The notes under the pieces were generated by a model that saw only the letters and a program-made list of their open reading frames with translations, searched no databases and had not been told where the DNA came from. A DNA stretch of 64,000 nt from Erigeron canadensis (Eukaryota > Streptophyta > Magnoliopsida > Asterales > Asteraceae): positions 32,238,055 through 32,302,054 of the forward strand of contig NC_057762.1 of the NCBI RefSeq assembly GCF_010389155.1, read 5' to 3'. Positions 1-12,966 of this stretch are shown piece after piece. Positions within the stretch are counted from its first letter, which is position 1. The number at the start of each line of letters is the position of its first letter. Both the position numbers and the translations under genes were made by a program.

Positions 1-166
1 GTTCTAGAACTTTTTCTTTCCCCATCCTAATGGCCAATTTTCAAGTGTGATGTATTTATTGAAAGTGTATAACAAACTGGCTACAGGTTAGCAAATATGT
101 TTTTGGTCCACATTACAAACAGTAAGGCTGTCATTTTTTTCACTAAATTTATGTTATTTTATTCCT

Positions 167-201
167 CCCCCCCCCCCCCCCCCCCCCCCCTTTTTTTTTT
201 T
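167..201. repeat. Homopolymer block: C24 followed by T11
   Basis: A run of 24 C (167-190) is followed directly by 11 T (191-201). Runs of this length are unstable and the exact length may be an assembly artefact. No gene is recognisable around it. Confidence 0.9.
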
Positions 202-1730
202 AATTAAATGATTCTGAAGGGTTGATACGTTAAAATTCACTTTGGATAATTTGATCGATTGACCATTTCTTTCAATTTACTATGCTGATTATTATGTTTT
301 AGTCTCCTGGCCGGGATAGCAAATGATATGTACTTTGGTGTATTTTTCTTTCCTCCACTTGGAACCCACTGGTGAGTGCTTCGTGACAATAAAACTGCTG
401 TGCTATCGAGACACACTGTCACTAATTCTGGATTATAAGTTGCTTTAAATCTGGAAATGGAAAATGATTTAGTTCGCTTACTACTAAAGCGAGCTACCAC
501 AACCACTAAGATTGGGCATGGTTGCCCCTATACGACATACCTGGAATTCTGGACTCATTTCGCCTAAAAGAAACCAACATGGGTCATCATAAGGTTTAGT
601 ATTTCCACACTTCTTTTGTGCATCTTCACTACTTTTGTGTTAACCAACATCACTATATCTGGTTCATATATCGACTTTAGACTCTTTCTAATAACCGTCA
701 TGCACGATTGAATGATTACATATATCTACATTACCTCGAAACACCCTTTACATATAAGGAATATAGCCTTTTGCTACGCGTAAAACAAGTAGGGTTGGAT
801 TAGTTGAAATATCCCTAGTTTTAATCAGTACTCTTTGCAAAAATAGTAGGAGGTTTTTTTTTTGAAAACAATCTCTTTACCTTTAGGTGTAGTAAAAATT
901 AACATCTCACCTCCTTAGATTTTGTGCAATATGTTTTTTTTAAATGTTTCACTAAACATGATACCACTATATGAATTCATCTTTCACAAGTCTTGCCCAT
1001 ATACTGTTAACTCAGTGCAATTCGTCAATATCACCACTTAGGCACTTACCATTTTCTTTCTTAAAAATGGGATGTTACATGTTGAATACTTGTTTTTTTT
1101 TCGAATTCACATTTACTTTGAAAGGTGGGGATTATTATCAGTTATTGAACGCCTAACATAAGTTTTTTTAACCGGGTTTGTATTAGAGAGTCATCTCGAT
1201 GAGCAGATTCCCATTTTAGCACCCTAAGATGAAAATTATACCTTTTGAAAGCTCAAACATGAGACTTTGGAATGTAAACTCCTCATGCCTCAGTATGACA
1301 TTTTCTTATATATTAATAGAAGTTGATATAACAACTTATTAACCAATAAAAAAACTTAATTAACACAAAATTAGTTTTGCATATGTTATAACTGAAAATT
1401 TTAAATTAGAAAATACAAGCTCACAAAAAAGTCTAATTATTATATTGAAAATAATAGGAAAAGTTTCAATGATTTATATTTTTGTCTTCCATCATTAATT
1501 CAAACTTTTTTTATATCCCATAAAAAAATTCTATTAAATACTTAATTTAAATATAGTTATTACACTTGTAGTGTTCAACTTATTATTATTTTTTTACAAT
1601 TTAATCAATTAATGGTTTATTACTCGTAACATATTTCTAGTATTTTTTTTGTTCTTTCATTTGTAAGTTATAACTTCAATGGGTATATAAATCAAAATTA
1701 TTATTCTGCATAAAATTATTTTAAAATATT
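202..1730. other. Gene-free AT-rich stretch
   Basis: No coding region is supported. An 89-codon open frame on the minus strand (237-506) has no recognisable motif and no splice context. The rest is AT-rich with short poly-T runs. Confidence 0.5.
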
Positions 1731-1734
1731 TTTT

Positions 1735-1885
1735 TAACAGCAAATTTGGTCTCAGCGACATGCCTCTTCATATACCCAACTCCAATTACATAGGAAACCC
1801 ATTACGGTAAATCCCTGTCTATTCCTGGAAGCATTTTTGCTCACAACAGGATTTGAACGCAAGACCTCTATTAATATTTAATATT
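1735..1885 (-). repeat. SINE-like retroposon fragment, family 2
   Basis: Read on the minus strand, this stretch has a degenerate internal B-box-like motif (GCGTTCAAATCCTG) and ends in an A-rich tail, seen as T7 on the plus strand just before it. A diverged relative lies at about 21282-21470, sharing the TTGCTCACA...GATTT block and the same poly-T then AACRGCA end. It looks like an old tRNA-derived SINE. No target-site duplication was found. Confidence 0.4.
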
Positions 1886-2837
1886 TTAAAATATTTAATA
1901 TCTTAATTTTAACTTTCCATATGCATTTACGAGACTATAATGATATGACAATGTTTGCAATACTTTAATTAAATATATAATACTTTTAACATGTAGTCAT
2001 TTAACATGTAATATAAGTCATTTAATCTATATGAAGTTCATAATGTATTATCAATCTTTATAATATGTTTTCAATGTAATGTTTTGTGTCTGTATGGGTA
2101 TATAGGATAAGATTAATGTGATAACTAAAACAAGAACTATGAAAATTAAAATAATTATTAATTAATCTATGAGAATTACATATGCCTTTCGGGCATAATA
2201 AATGCAATTTACATATATATTAGAAAACTCTTTAAAAAAATTAACAAAATTTTTCTCCAAAAGTGACGAGTTTTTAAAAAAATTGATATATGTATTTTCC
2301 AAAGAAAATTTTGTTACCTTTTTTAATTTCCAGAATATAAAAAAATCCCTTAATTAATTACTAATAAACATGAAATTAATTCAAGAGGCAAACATGCAGT
2401 ATTACCGTATTAGGCTTTTACATTGCTGCGAATTTTATTTTTTTTCGATCGAAACATTGCTGAGTGTGTAATATAATTTAGATAATAAAGTTTTCAAAGC
2501 GTTGCAAAGTAGAGCTTGAAAAGACCGTGTCCGTACGTCTTCTTCATCAATCTGAATGAATTAAGTTGTTGGTCAGTCTTTTTTATCTTTCTCTTACGGC
2601 TTATTCTTATTTTTATTTTTCATTCTTTCATATGGGTATGTATGTAATGACAACAAGTTTTTTAAAAAAAGCTACTGTTTAAGAAAAAATAAATAAATGA
2701 CAAATGTGATTAATTTGTCTGGCTTACAAATATGGTGTTAACATGATCGAGAGAGAATAAATTTGTTCAATTATCATGCATGTGCAGCATCAGATAACCC
2801 TAAAATCTAGTCTTATTAGTGACAGCTTTTTTAGTAA

Positions 2838-2925
2838 ATGTACCACAATGTACATATTTTACAGCTAACTGTGCAAGCCAATAATGCACTAATGTGGTAC
2901 AACTATCAAAATTAATGGTACTAAT
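2838..2925. repeat. Small palindromic MITE-like element with GTACCACA ends
   Basis: The segment begins near GTACCACAATGTACA and ends near AATGTGGTAC, so its ends are inverted repeats. A relative at about 36455-36552 has the same ends and a similar interior (CTGTRCAAG...TAATGCA). The two dispersed copies support a short non-autonomous DNA element of about 90 bp. Superfamily not determined. Confidence 0.45.
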
Positions 2926-3091
2926 ATCACTACCTATGTATCATTGCTTAATTTAGAAAAAGTAATGTTTGAATATGGTAACCAAAATGACCGGTTTCCG
3001 TGAACTGGAGTTAGGGTTAAAAAAAAAAAGGTCTCTATAAGTCTTTAAACTGAAAGGAACTTGAAAATATAAGTCCTAATAGCTTTTTTTT

Positions 3092-3231
3092 TTAATGGCT
3101 AGATATTACATCAATCCTAAACTACCCCGAATATTACAAACTACGCCTATATCAGGATTTGAACCCTGGACTTCTCCCCGAGAGGCATAAGCAGATAAGC
3201 TTCTACCAAGTGTGCTAACCCCACATTGGCA
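3092..3231 (-). mobile_element. tRNA-related SINE, minus strand
   Basis: On the minus strand the element carries a tRNA-like promoter: an A-box-like TTGGTAGAAGC and, about 40 bp on, a good B box (GGTTCAAATCC). It finishes with an A-rich tail (T11 on the plus strand, from 3083). The short word TAGCTTT lies on both sides and may be a target-site duplication. It is not a functional tRNA gene: the acceptor-stem halves do not pair and the body continues about 80 bp past the B box. Confidence 0.55.
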
Positions 3232-3252
3232 AGTAGCTTTGGAAAGTTGCAA

Positions 3253-3429
3253 TAGGGGTGAGTATGGTGCGGTTTTTAGTTAAAACCAAACACCAAACCA
3301 TTATTGTGGGTTTTTAAAATTTCAAACCATTTGTAAATGGTTTATAGCGGTTTGGTTTTTCGGTTTTTCGGATTGGTTTTTGGTTTTTTGCAGTTTTTGT
3401 GGTTTATGGTTTGATTTTGCTGAGCCCTA
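3253..3429. mobile_element. Short hAT-like non-autonomous element
   Basis: The element starts TAGGGGTGAG and ends CTGAGCCCTA, imperfect terminal inverted repeats (8 of 10) of the form seen in many plant hAT MITEs. The interior is dominated by GGTTTGGTTTT/GGTTTTTCGG words. No convincing 8-bp target duplication was found, so the ends may be decayed. A related GGTTTGG-rich stretch lies at 8941-9105, beyond the Helitron. Confidence 0.45.
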
Positions 3430-3538
3430 TATGTGTTATTGGAGGTTGGAGAAGCACCACTAAAAAAGGGTAAACACCGCAAATAATGAACAAGTCTACT
3501 TTGTTGATTTTGAGAAAATAGGGTGTACAATATATATA

Positions 3539-6500
3539 TCTATTATAATATAAAGTTGAAGGCCTGATTATTTTTGGCACTTCACTTATGATGTTAATTA
3601 AGGATTACATTAATGAGGTTAATGTTAATTTGGAGGGGTATATTTCTTTGTAACCGGTTCATATTTGAGATAATGATGCGCATGAAGTTTTGCAATTATT
3701 ATGTGATGGTGTGTTTTTAATATTGTTATTGATACATCGACAGGTATATATGTATGGTTGCTGGTCCTTTGAGCTTCTAAATTGAAAGTGCTGCATTAAT
3801 TCTGGTTTGTTACACCCGTATGCATTTACTAATGAAGAATGATATAAACTTAAAAGAATGATGGTGTAAACATTAAAGTGGGAAGTCTTATAGTCTTCTA
3901 TAGGCTTGGCGGCATAAAGATCTCCCCTCCTTTTCTAAATCTATATCATATACCCACTCAAAATTTCCATATATTCAACCTCTTATTATACTGATCATGA
4001 TTTTCGTTATTTTCCCAAAAATTGTTATTAAATATAAATTTGTATTGTATTATTAATTAGTTATAGATTTAATAACGGCAATAATTTTACAGGTAACTAA
4101 TTTTTTGATTGGATTCGATCAACAATTACCTAACTGCATCTGCAAATTTATTCACTCTATAGGGTTAGTGTTTCTCTATTTGTTACTCTCTTCTTTCATT
4201 ACATTATCATCATTTCTCTTATTTATTTGTATATAGATAGATGTTTCATATATTGAATGTATAATTCATGTTGTTAATACTGTATCACGAGTTCTTGGCT
4301 ATGGTCAGCCGGAAAATAGTTGGTGTTCGATTTTGAACCCAATAGAAAAATTAGTATTAGGGTTTTCTTGAGAAAAAAATGGGGTTAATGCTCTTTCGCC
4401 GATTTCAGGTGAAACATTTTTGTTTTTTTAACCAAGATTTCATGTCTCTGTTATTGTTTTCATAATTTAGATTGTTTGATGTTTGCATTTATGAAAGATG
4501 ATGAATGATGATATAAAGTGACTTTCAGTAGGAAAGACACCAGCACCATTGCTGAGTACTTTCTTTGTTCTATTTTTATAAGAAATTTGTAGTTTTGACA
4601 TGTTCTATTTATGTATGTATGAAGTGTTTGCTAAAATGCTTGAATGAATATTTGCAGTTGGACAAAGTTACATCAGAGATAAATGTTACCAACGAATAAC
4701 TCGAGGTTGGTAATATTAGTAGTAACTTTTATTTGCCAATTTAAGATTTGCAGTAGTAGTAAGATGATTTTATGTTACATTTTCGTTAAAAGAATGGTTA
4801 TTGGAAATTAGAATGAGATTTAATATGTTGGTTGTGGTGAATTCCCTACAAAAGAAGAGAAAATATAGAGGATTAATATGAATCATTGGGTTTATTTCGT
4901 TATATGTTCATATTTGAGCAGAGGTTTACAGATAAGTTTAGTGATGCATTAGATATATCGGGTTATTTAGCTTATGCTTGATACAAACCATTGGGTCTGT
5001 TTAGTTAAATTTAATTCTGAAAAAGCATTTTTTTATAGTTTATAACGAATAAATAGGTATTTAAGCTGGGTTTGAAAAAGCTTGCTAGATTATCATGTCT
5101 ACTCTTTTGAAGGTTATAAGTTGCTATAAACTAGGAGATGGCTTCATAATAGTATAAACGACCTTTCAAATGTTACTTTTGTGAAATTTGTTGGCGGTAA
5201 GTGGTTTTGATTTTGAAATGAACAATACAGCTGAACATATCTAAAGATAGATGGCTTACATGAAGAATATCTTTACCCAATATCTACCTGATGAAATGAA
5301 AGCATATGATAACTTTATTATTGTGAAAGGATATGATAACTGAAAATGAAGCTAGATTTTATGTAGGTGAAACTCTTCTGGGCTAATTGAGTCCGTTCAT
5401 AAATATAACTATGTTCATAGGTTATTACAACACCTTCTTTTTACATCCCGTTATACAAGTGCATGATGTATATTTTTCCAACTTTTGCAGGGATATCATA
5501 CGTGACAACTTGATACTTGATAAATTTGGTAGTTACAACACAAAAGTGAGCCAGTAATGCTTAAGGCTTGGCACAAATTGCAGCAAATGGTTAGTTTCTT
5601 TGAGATTTGACATTTTTAACTCATGCATTGCTATGGAACTATATTTTAATGTGGTAATGCCTACATCACTTCATACTTCATAGTTAGAATAGTGTTTATG
5701 GGTTACTTGACCTGATCCGTTGAGTTTTGGCCATAAAGTACATGTTATGCGTCCTCATCCAACAATGTTGGCCTACCTATTGCCTCTTATGTAAATTAAG
5801 TTGAGTTTTGTATATGCTAATGTTACCAATCACACTTTATATTTTTAAAAGTTTTTTAGCTGCTTTATTTTGCATCAAAAGAGAGAGAAACATGTTCTTA
5901 TGTTGTTGAACGGAGGGATTATTTATAAAGTATAAGCTACAGGCCCGGATTAACCAAATTTTTATCTGAAATTGTTGATGATAGGAACATATGAGCTCGG
6001 ATGGCATAATTCTTCATGGCTTTTATCGAGCCCATCAAAATATGCAGGGACTTTCCAGTGAACTAAAATCTAGGTGCTCCTAAGGTTAGTGACTTTTATT
6101 TCATTTTTCATTTTGAATATATTGGTTTCACACACATACGCACACACCCGCTGTGTCTAAACAACACATGATCCGAAAATCTCCCTGAATTTCTATAATT
6201 CTTTAAAATCACAAGAAAGCCCCTTTGAGGAAAAAACACACACAATCTTTCCTATTACTATCATTATCAAATATCAACATGATTTAAAAGGCAAGTGGTA
6301 TTAAGAAAACACCCTGGTGGGTGGCCTGATTGTCAATGAGATTGCGTTCTATTTTCTTTAAAATCACAAGAAAGCCCATTTGAAGAAAAAACACACACAA
6401 TCTTTCCTATTACTATCATTATCAAATATTAACCTGATTTAAAAGGCAAGGGGTATTAAGAAAACGCCCTGGTGGGTGGCCTGATTGTCAATGAGATTGC

Positions 6501-8761
6501 GTTTGGCGAAAATTAGTTAGATAAAGTGCTATATTTCATTGGGTGGCCTAGTTGTCGGCGAAGTAATAAATTAGCTGACGGAGATACACGTGTATTTTAT
6601 CACGTGAAGGTAAGTTTTTCTAGCAAAAGTTACCAAGAAACAAAGGCCAGCATGGGAGCCACAACCATATGCTACTTTATGTTAGAGCTGAACATGGTCC
6701 TTTAAAAATTTTTGTGCCATCATAATAAAATTTGACCCTTTAGTGTTAAAGTACGGACATTTTCTTAGTAGGTGTCAATCCTGAAAGTTAATAATTTTGC
6801 TGGTATCCAAACCGTTCGTTTATGTCTAAATGGAAGCTGATGAAGGCCCTTATTAATCAACATACAAACCAAATTACTCCAGGGGAGGTAATTCTAGACA
6901 ATGTGAACTTATCAGTCATGGGCTTTGATAAGATCAGTCACAAACATTGCCATAAAAAAAAGTAGGAAGGGCTCAAACAGAACAGTACACCCGCTAGAGC
7001 CTTCACCAAGTATTGGTAATGATTCATGCATGTTATACAAGAGAAATCAACTATCCCATATCCGTATAAAATAGCATCTTCCCGTCGTTTGCCGAGTATA
7101 CTAAGTTCTATGTAGAAGGGGGAAAAGGGAGGGTCAGATGGGTTATACAATGGGTCAAAATGGTTTGGATCAAAAAATGGATACTTTTGATAAGGGCTAG
7201 GTGGGTTTCTGACTGGTTTGAGACAGTTTATATATTTAAAAAAAATAGTATGTCAAATATGATCATTGGTATCTGGATTTCAAGTATTTTTTTAAACTAA
7301 AGTGATTTAGGAGGTTTTACCCAACAATTAAACTTTCGACAATATTTCATCCGTTCATCCCATTTGTCCTGTTTGAGATCAAACATAACCTCAACTTTAT
7401 CCATTCAATAGTTAATCAATTCATAACTAAACAGGACAGTATTTATGCTCTACTTCTTTTTTAAGATTTTGACCTGATATTGTATAGTCAATCTACTATC
7501 TAAGGGAGGAATCACCGAGATGTCAATCTACAACGTAAGGTAGGAATCCACTTGCTTGCTAAAAGATGAGTATGTTCTCAACCTGTATATTTGTTTTTAA
7601 ATTTCATCATTTTTTATTTTGAAACTCAATTTTACTTGGTACACTTGGTTGTTAAGCCGTTTAGTTTGTATATTTGGTTTTCATGGCAAGACAAGGTGAG
7701 GGAATTGGAGGCTGAAACACTCAGTCACTCACTATCTAATATGACAAAGAAACATATGAAGATTTATAAATGATAGATTGGTTGGGACGATACCTTTCTG
7801 GAATGTGAAGTTTTTTTGTTTTGTTTTTACGGTGACCTTCAGTTAGACTAGGTTGATAGTCAATCCTGGTTACTACCGTCATTTTGATGTATGTTGGTAA
7901 AGGTACACCCAGGTAGCTGTCTTTCCATAAGGTCACCTCGAGGTCAAATATGATCCCAAAAAGCAGTAAAGACCTTCATAGTATAAGTCTTTGGTGAGAT
8001 GTGATTATTGAGGTGATGATTATATATACGTTGACCCAAGTTTATGACCTGACCCACCTTTTTTGCCACCTCCAATATAGTACTTGGTATGCAAGTTGAA
8101 GTACGGTAATGTTTGTCGAATTGTGAACAATAAGAAGCAATTTAAGCTTGTGGTTTTACCCTAACTTAAACCCATTTTACCGATCCTTCATTTAATGTAT
8201 GCTCTGCTCCTCTTTTTTCCATCTCAATTTCCATGGAACAAAGTAGTTAAAGGGTAAAGTTGGTTAAATCTTCAACCAGTTTTAGATTATGGTTTCATCC
8301 TGCTTTCTTGCTACTTGCATTGAACCATTTTTTTGATTTAAAGTTATAGAATTTAGATGTTTGTATTTGTAATTGGTTAAATGTTTAACAGAATGAAAAT
8401 TAGTTCCGATGTCCCTATTATTTCTTCATATGCTTAAATTGCAACCGGTTTAGACCATTTGGCAGTTATTTGGTTTCAGATGAGCTATCAAGCAAAAGCA
8501 CGACTTTAAGAAGAATCCAAAGATTTAATACGGGGTCAACCCCTAAAGTTGATATAATTGTTTTATAATCTATCGATATACGTATCTAACTTTTCTATCA
8601 ATTGATTAGTCTAAATATTCCGTTAGATGAGTTGTCTAAATTCACTTGGTTATCGGTTGATAATTACTTATCATTTGCATCAACAGGTTCTCAAATCCCG
8701 AAAAATAGACGTAGATTCCAACCGCATACCTAGCCGTGCAACGCACGGGTCTTCACTCTAG
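3539..8761 (+). mobile_element. Candidate complete Helitron, about 5.2 kb
   Basis: The left end is TCTATTATAATATAAAG, a typical plant Helitron 5' terminus. The right end has a GC-rich hairpin (stem CCGTGC, loop AAC, stem GCACGG at 8734-8748) followed 9 bp later by the terminal CTAG (8758-8761). The flanks are A on the left and T on the right within TA repeats, matching the known insertion between A and T without target duplication. No RepHel helicase frame is visible, so it is non-autonomous or decayed. Several short intron-like segments ending in TTGCAG could be captured gene pieces, but I recognise none. Confidence 0.6.
6201..6503. repeat. Two-copy tandem duplication, period 155 bp
   Basis: Positions 6201-6348 and 6356-6503 are nearly identical direct copies, both starting CTTTAAAATCACAAG and ending GAGATTGCGTT. 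They differ by only a handful of substitutions. The duplication lies inside the Helitron candidate and is probably younger than it. Confidence 0.9.
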
Positions 8762-9105
8762 TATATATATATATATACACACATATGAAAGTCTAAGGTA
8801 CATTATTTTGAGCAATACGAAAGTAAATGGGCTGGCCCATTATATACGTATGAAAGGCTAGGGTATAATATCTTGAGATATATATAAATATATATTAATT
8901 AATTAATATTAAAATTTAGTTTTATTGATAATATATAATGCGGTTCGGTTTGGTGTTTTATATGCAACCAAAATCCGAACCATTAATTTGGTTTTTCTAA
9001 ATATAAGAACCATAAAATCGGTTTTTCATTATGGGGCGGCTTTGTGTTTTTTTTTTGGGTTTTTGCGGTTTCCGTGGTTTATGGTTTGGTTTTGCTAACA
9101 AAAGG
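8762..9105. other. TA repeat and second GGTTTGG-rich hAT-like remnant
   Basis: A (TA)n run follows the Helitron end. From about 8941 to 9105 there is GGTTCGGTTTGG-rich sequence that shares GTGGTTTATGGTTTG and TTTTGCT with 3400-3420. It resembles the element at 3253-3429. No clean ends were found. Confidence 0.4.
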
Positions 9106-9331
9106 GCCAACTACAAAATAGTTTTGCCAAATATACCCATATTTTGGTAGATGTTTTGGATTCTATATTTAAGGTGTTTGTGCGTGGTGGTTTTACAAAT
9201 TCAGTTTTTTTTTTTTTTTTTTTTTTTTTTAATGTGATGTGATTTATATTACATTGGTGTGTTTAATTGTTAACAGGTTATCACTAGTAAGAGTTTAGTC
9301 AGGCATTTTGTTATGCGGGCTGTGGTTAAAT

Positions 9332-9926
9332 ATGGAGACATATACTTCAACAATGATCAGTTTAAATGCTTCAAATTACCCATTGTGGAAATCTAGGATG
9401 GAGGATCTTGTTTATGTCATGGGATTCCATCAACCTGTTTTTTGTGGAGAAAAGCCGGTAGGCAAAACGGATGAAGAATGGAACCTGTTACATCGTCAGG
9501 TTTGTGGGTATATTAGACTATGGGTTGATCCAAACGTGTTAAATGTTGTTAGTGGGGAAGTAAATTCTCGTACCTTATGGTGTAAGCTTGAACAACTCTA
9601 TGATCAAAAGAACGGTGATAGTAAATTGTTTTTGATGAAACAACTAATGGGGTTGAGGTACCGTGATGGAACTCCAATGTTAGATCACTTGAATCGTTTC
9701 CAAGGAATTGTTACTTTCTGAAATGGGTATAATATTTGATGAAAAGGTTCAAGGATTGTGTCTTCTTGGTACTCTACCAGATTCATGGGGACCATCTGGA
9801 ATTTCGTTACTAAACTCGTCACCAGCTGGTGTTATTACGATGGAGTTGGTTAAGGACAGTCTTTTAACCGAGGAGGCAGAGAGAACTTCAGAGGTCACGA
9901 ATTTTCTTGACGCGTTTATTTCTTGA
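9332..9926 (+). pseudogene. Copia-type gag-like head of copy A
   Basis: From METYTSTMISLNASNYPLW onward the translation resembles the gag-like N-terminal domain of Copia polyproteins (LNxSNYPLWKx[15 protein letters not shown], LWxKLEQLY, LLGTLPDSW). The frame breaks near 9713 and continues in another frame to SEVTNFLDAFIS. The equivalent point in copy C (30574-31160) is uninterrupted. No protease, integrase or reverse transcriptase follows and no LTRs are seen, so this is a domain left in a chimeric locus rather than an intact retrotransposon. It lies about 100 bp after a T26 run (9205-9230). Confidence 0.8.
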
Positions 9927-10596
9927 GATTTGTATGTCATTTTGTGAAGCCCATTAAATCTGTTGAATAGGTTCCTTGGGATGAGAACATTTATAAACAG
10001 ATACGGAAAATTATATTGAGATCCCTCAATCGTCTTACATTTCTTACAGGCTAGATTGAAGAAAGAACAAGAAGAGAAAGAGCAAACAAGGAAGGAGAAA
10101 GCAGAGGCACATCTTTATACTATTATTAAGGTCACAAATTTCCATGACCTGCTCATAATCTTGATCTTCATACGTCAGTTTTTGCCTTACCTAATACTTG
10201 TATGTGAATAGGTTGCTCGTGATGAGAATCTTCATGAACAGATAGGGAAGAATATATTTTTTGATCTAGTAGATCACGATAAAGTTCGTAGTTTCTGTAT
10301 CCGAAAGCAAACCTCTTTTTCCCTTTTCAAGGTATTATCCGTCTAGTGACTCACTTATTCTAGATAATTGTATCTATGTATTAAAATGAGTTTAATTTGA
10401 AATTCATAATAACTTCCAAAACTAATTCTTCAGGAGGAAGTAGCCAAAGAATGGGGTATACCCGTGCAATATCAACGTTTCTGGTTTTGGGTAAAACGAC
10501 AAAATCATTCGTGCCGCCCAAATCGTCCATTGACTGCTCTAGAAGAAGCTCTATCTGTATGTACTTCTAACATTATATATAAATACCGAAAAAATA

Positions 10597-11397
10597 GTAC
10601 GGATACTAACTTTTTCGAACCATGTATGAAGTTTATTTGAAAACGTTGTAAAACTACGAAAAACAGTGTTGGAGACATTGGTCTTGAACATGTCACTGAA
10701 ATCCGGTGTTAAAGACACCGGTCTTAGCCTATGTGTCTCATACATGTCTTGAGTTTGCCTAGATGGGTGTGTGGACAGAAGAGTGCTCTTCATACATGTC
10801 ACGAGTTTTGCCTAGTTGGGTGTGTGGACAGAAGATCGGTCTTACAGACACCAGTTTTTTTTCACTTTATAATAAAACCGGTATTTGCGACACCGGTCTT
10901 CAAGTCATCTCATTAAAGCCGGTGTCAAAGTTACCGGACTTCAAACTCCCACATTAAAGGCGCTGTCACAAGATTAATGAAGCCAAAAAAGTTTAGTGTA
11001 CAATTCTTGCACGTGTTTTTACAATTCTTCTCACGAATATGATTCTTTTCTTATTTTACAATTCTTACATAAGTCTAATAAAGACAAAATCAAAAATATG
11101 GCGTAAACGTGTTTGAAGACCGGTAAGAGAGACAGGTTTGGTTGAAAAAGAAAGAAAAGCGGTGTCTATGACGCCGACTTCTGACAGGAAGAACGGTGTC
11201 TGAAACACCGGCTTTAGTGTAAGTGTGCCAACTGCGCACAAAAAAAGGACATGTAGGTTAAGACCGGTGTCTTCAACACCGGATTTCAGTGACTTGTCCA
11301 AGACCGGTGTCTCCAACACCGTTTTTTGTAGTTCTACAACTTTTTCAAATAATGTTCGTATATACACCACATGCTTCGAAGAAGTTAGTATCCGTAC
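10597..11397. repeat. 800-bp foldback element with ACCGGTGTC palindromes
   Basis: The left arm (10597-about 10740) and right arm (about 11245-11397) are inverted copies: GTACGGATACTAACTT at the start is mirrored by its complement at the end. The interior and arms hold at least six short palindromes of the form CCGGTGT-nnnn-ACACCGG (near 10701, 10877, 10919, 11194, 11264 and 11305). It sits in the intron between the 10434 and 11962 exons of copy A. No target duplication or transposase was recognised, so its class is open. Open frames here, such as 11065-11559, are by-products of the repeats. Confidence 0.75.
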
Positions 11398-12966
11398 AAC
11401 AACTTTTTCTATAAATACCACTAGTTGAGTGTTTTTTATATGAATGGCTGATTGCATAAAATGGCAATCCACTTTTGTCTGATGCTGATTTTGGGTAGAG
11501 TGCATGGCCAACACACACCTAAAGCGCCTACGTTCCGCTTGCAGCCAATACAACCACACACTCTTTTTATCACTTACCGACTCTAGATTTCTAAAAGCTT
11601 GCTAAACACCTTAAACTTTGAAGTATTTACGTAACGGGTAACCTGACCTGGTTACATAATCAAACTTTGATTTTCTTCCCAACTTGGGATCTGCAAAGCA
11701 GTTATAGCATGGAAGACTACCCTGGATGAAAACGTTTTGAAAGTATGAGTCATTTTGCGGCTGAAAAGGACATCTGTTTTGCAAAAGGGAAACTACCCAA
11801 AGTTACCATGCAACTTTCATTAAATGACAAAACTTGTTTCACCTCAAGGCCTGCAGTTTTACTGTTAAGTTAGTGTCATCTTTTGGGTTATAATGCTTAA
11901 GTTTTGTCCATTTACATGTTACTTTGGTAATTGTTGACCATCGAATCTGATGTGTTTATAGGTAGGGAAGTTGAGAGAGGATTCTTATAGGGATAACAAT
12001 GCTGAGCTCAAGTTGTTTTTGGAGATAGAACTAGGACAGGTTATCTCTGTAATAAATATTAAACTCTCTATTATACTCTAACATTCAATGTTATATTTTC
12101 ATAACCTCACAAGTTCTCCTATTGATATAGGGTACACAGCCAGTCCCCCCTCCTGTAAAAACTAAGACGGAGATTCTACTTTTCTTCAAGCTTTATGATC
12201 CGTTGAAAGAGGAGCTTCGGTAGCCTATCTCTCTCTGTGTGTGTGCGCGTGCTTTATGTATTATTTATTTTTTTGGGAAGGGGTGGTATGTGTGTGTGTG
12301 TTGTCAGGGTTATATAAGAGCCTTCAATTTGGTGAGAATGTAAGAACAAAACTTGGCCATCGTATCATCTTGATCAGTGGCTTTAAACACGTTGACTTTT
12401 TATAAATTGCAGAAAACTTGGCCATCAGATCATCTTGATCAGTGGCTAGATTCCAAGTGATGGATGACCCATGTTTGTTTACTAATCAGGTATGTTGGGC
12501 GTCTCTTTGTGAAGAGGACAGGAAAACCGACAACTGGCAAAGCTAAATGAGCTGGCAGGCTTTGCCCCTGATGAAGAAATAGACCTCTTTGAGGTGAGTC
12601 TTCTAGGTTGTGTTTATTCTGTTATTATACTATACTCTGTGTCTCTATCTGTCAATCCTTTGGATAGTTCTCTTAAGGACCCTTTTTTGTTTAGGAAATT
12701 AAATTTGAACCTAGTGTCATGTGTGAACATGTTGATAAGAAGCTCTCATTTCAGGCCAGTCAGGTAATTTCCTTGTCATTATAACATTTCCTTTATTTGG
12801 TCCAGTGCTTGAAGTAAAAAAGATTTTTTTTTATTTTTTTTTTTATGTTTCTTTATAGCTTGAAGATGGAGATATCATTTGCTTTCAGAAAGCTCTCGAG
12901 GCTGGAGCTGTAAAATGTCGCTATCCTGATGTTCCATCTTTCCTGGAATATGTTCGTAATCGTCAG

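Noticed and set aside
237..506. 89-codon open frame on the minus strand
   Set aside because: Not recognised, no start or splice support. It could be a fragment but cannot be backed.
11065..11559. 164-codon open frame on the minus strand, rich in repeated SLKPVF/TPV words
   Set aside because: It falls in the foldback element; the repeated residues are translations of the ACCGGTGTC palindromes.
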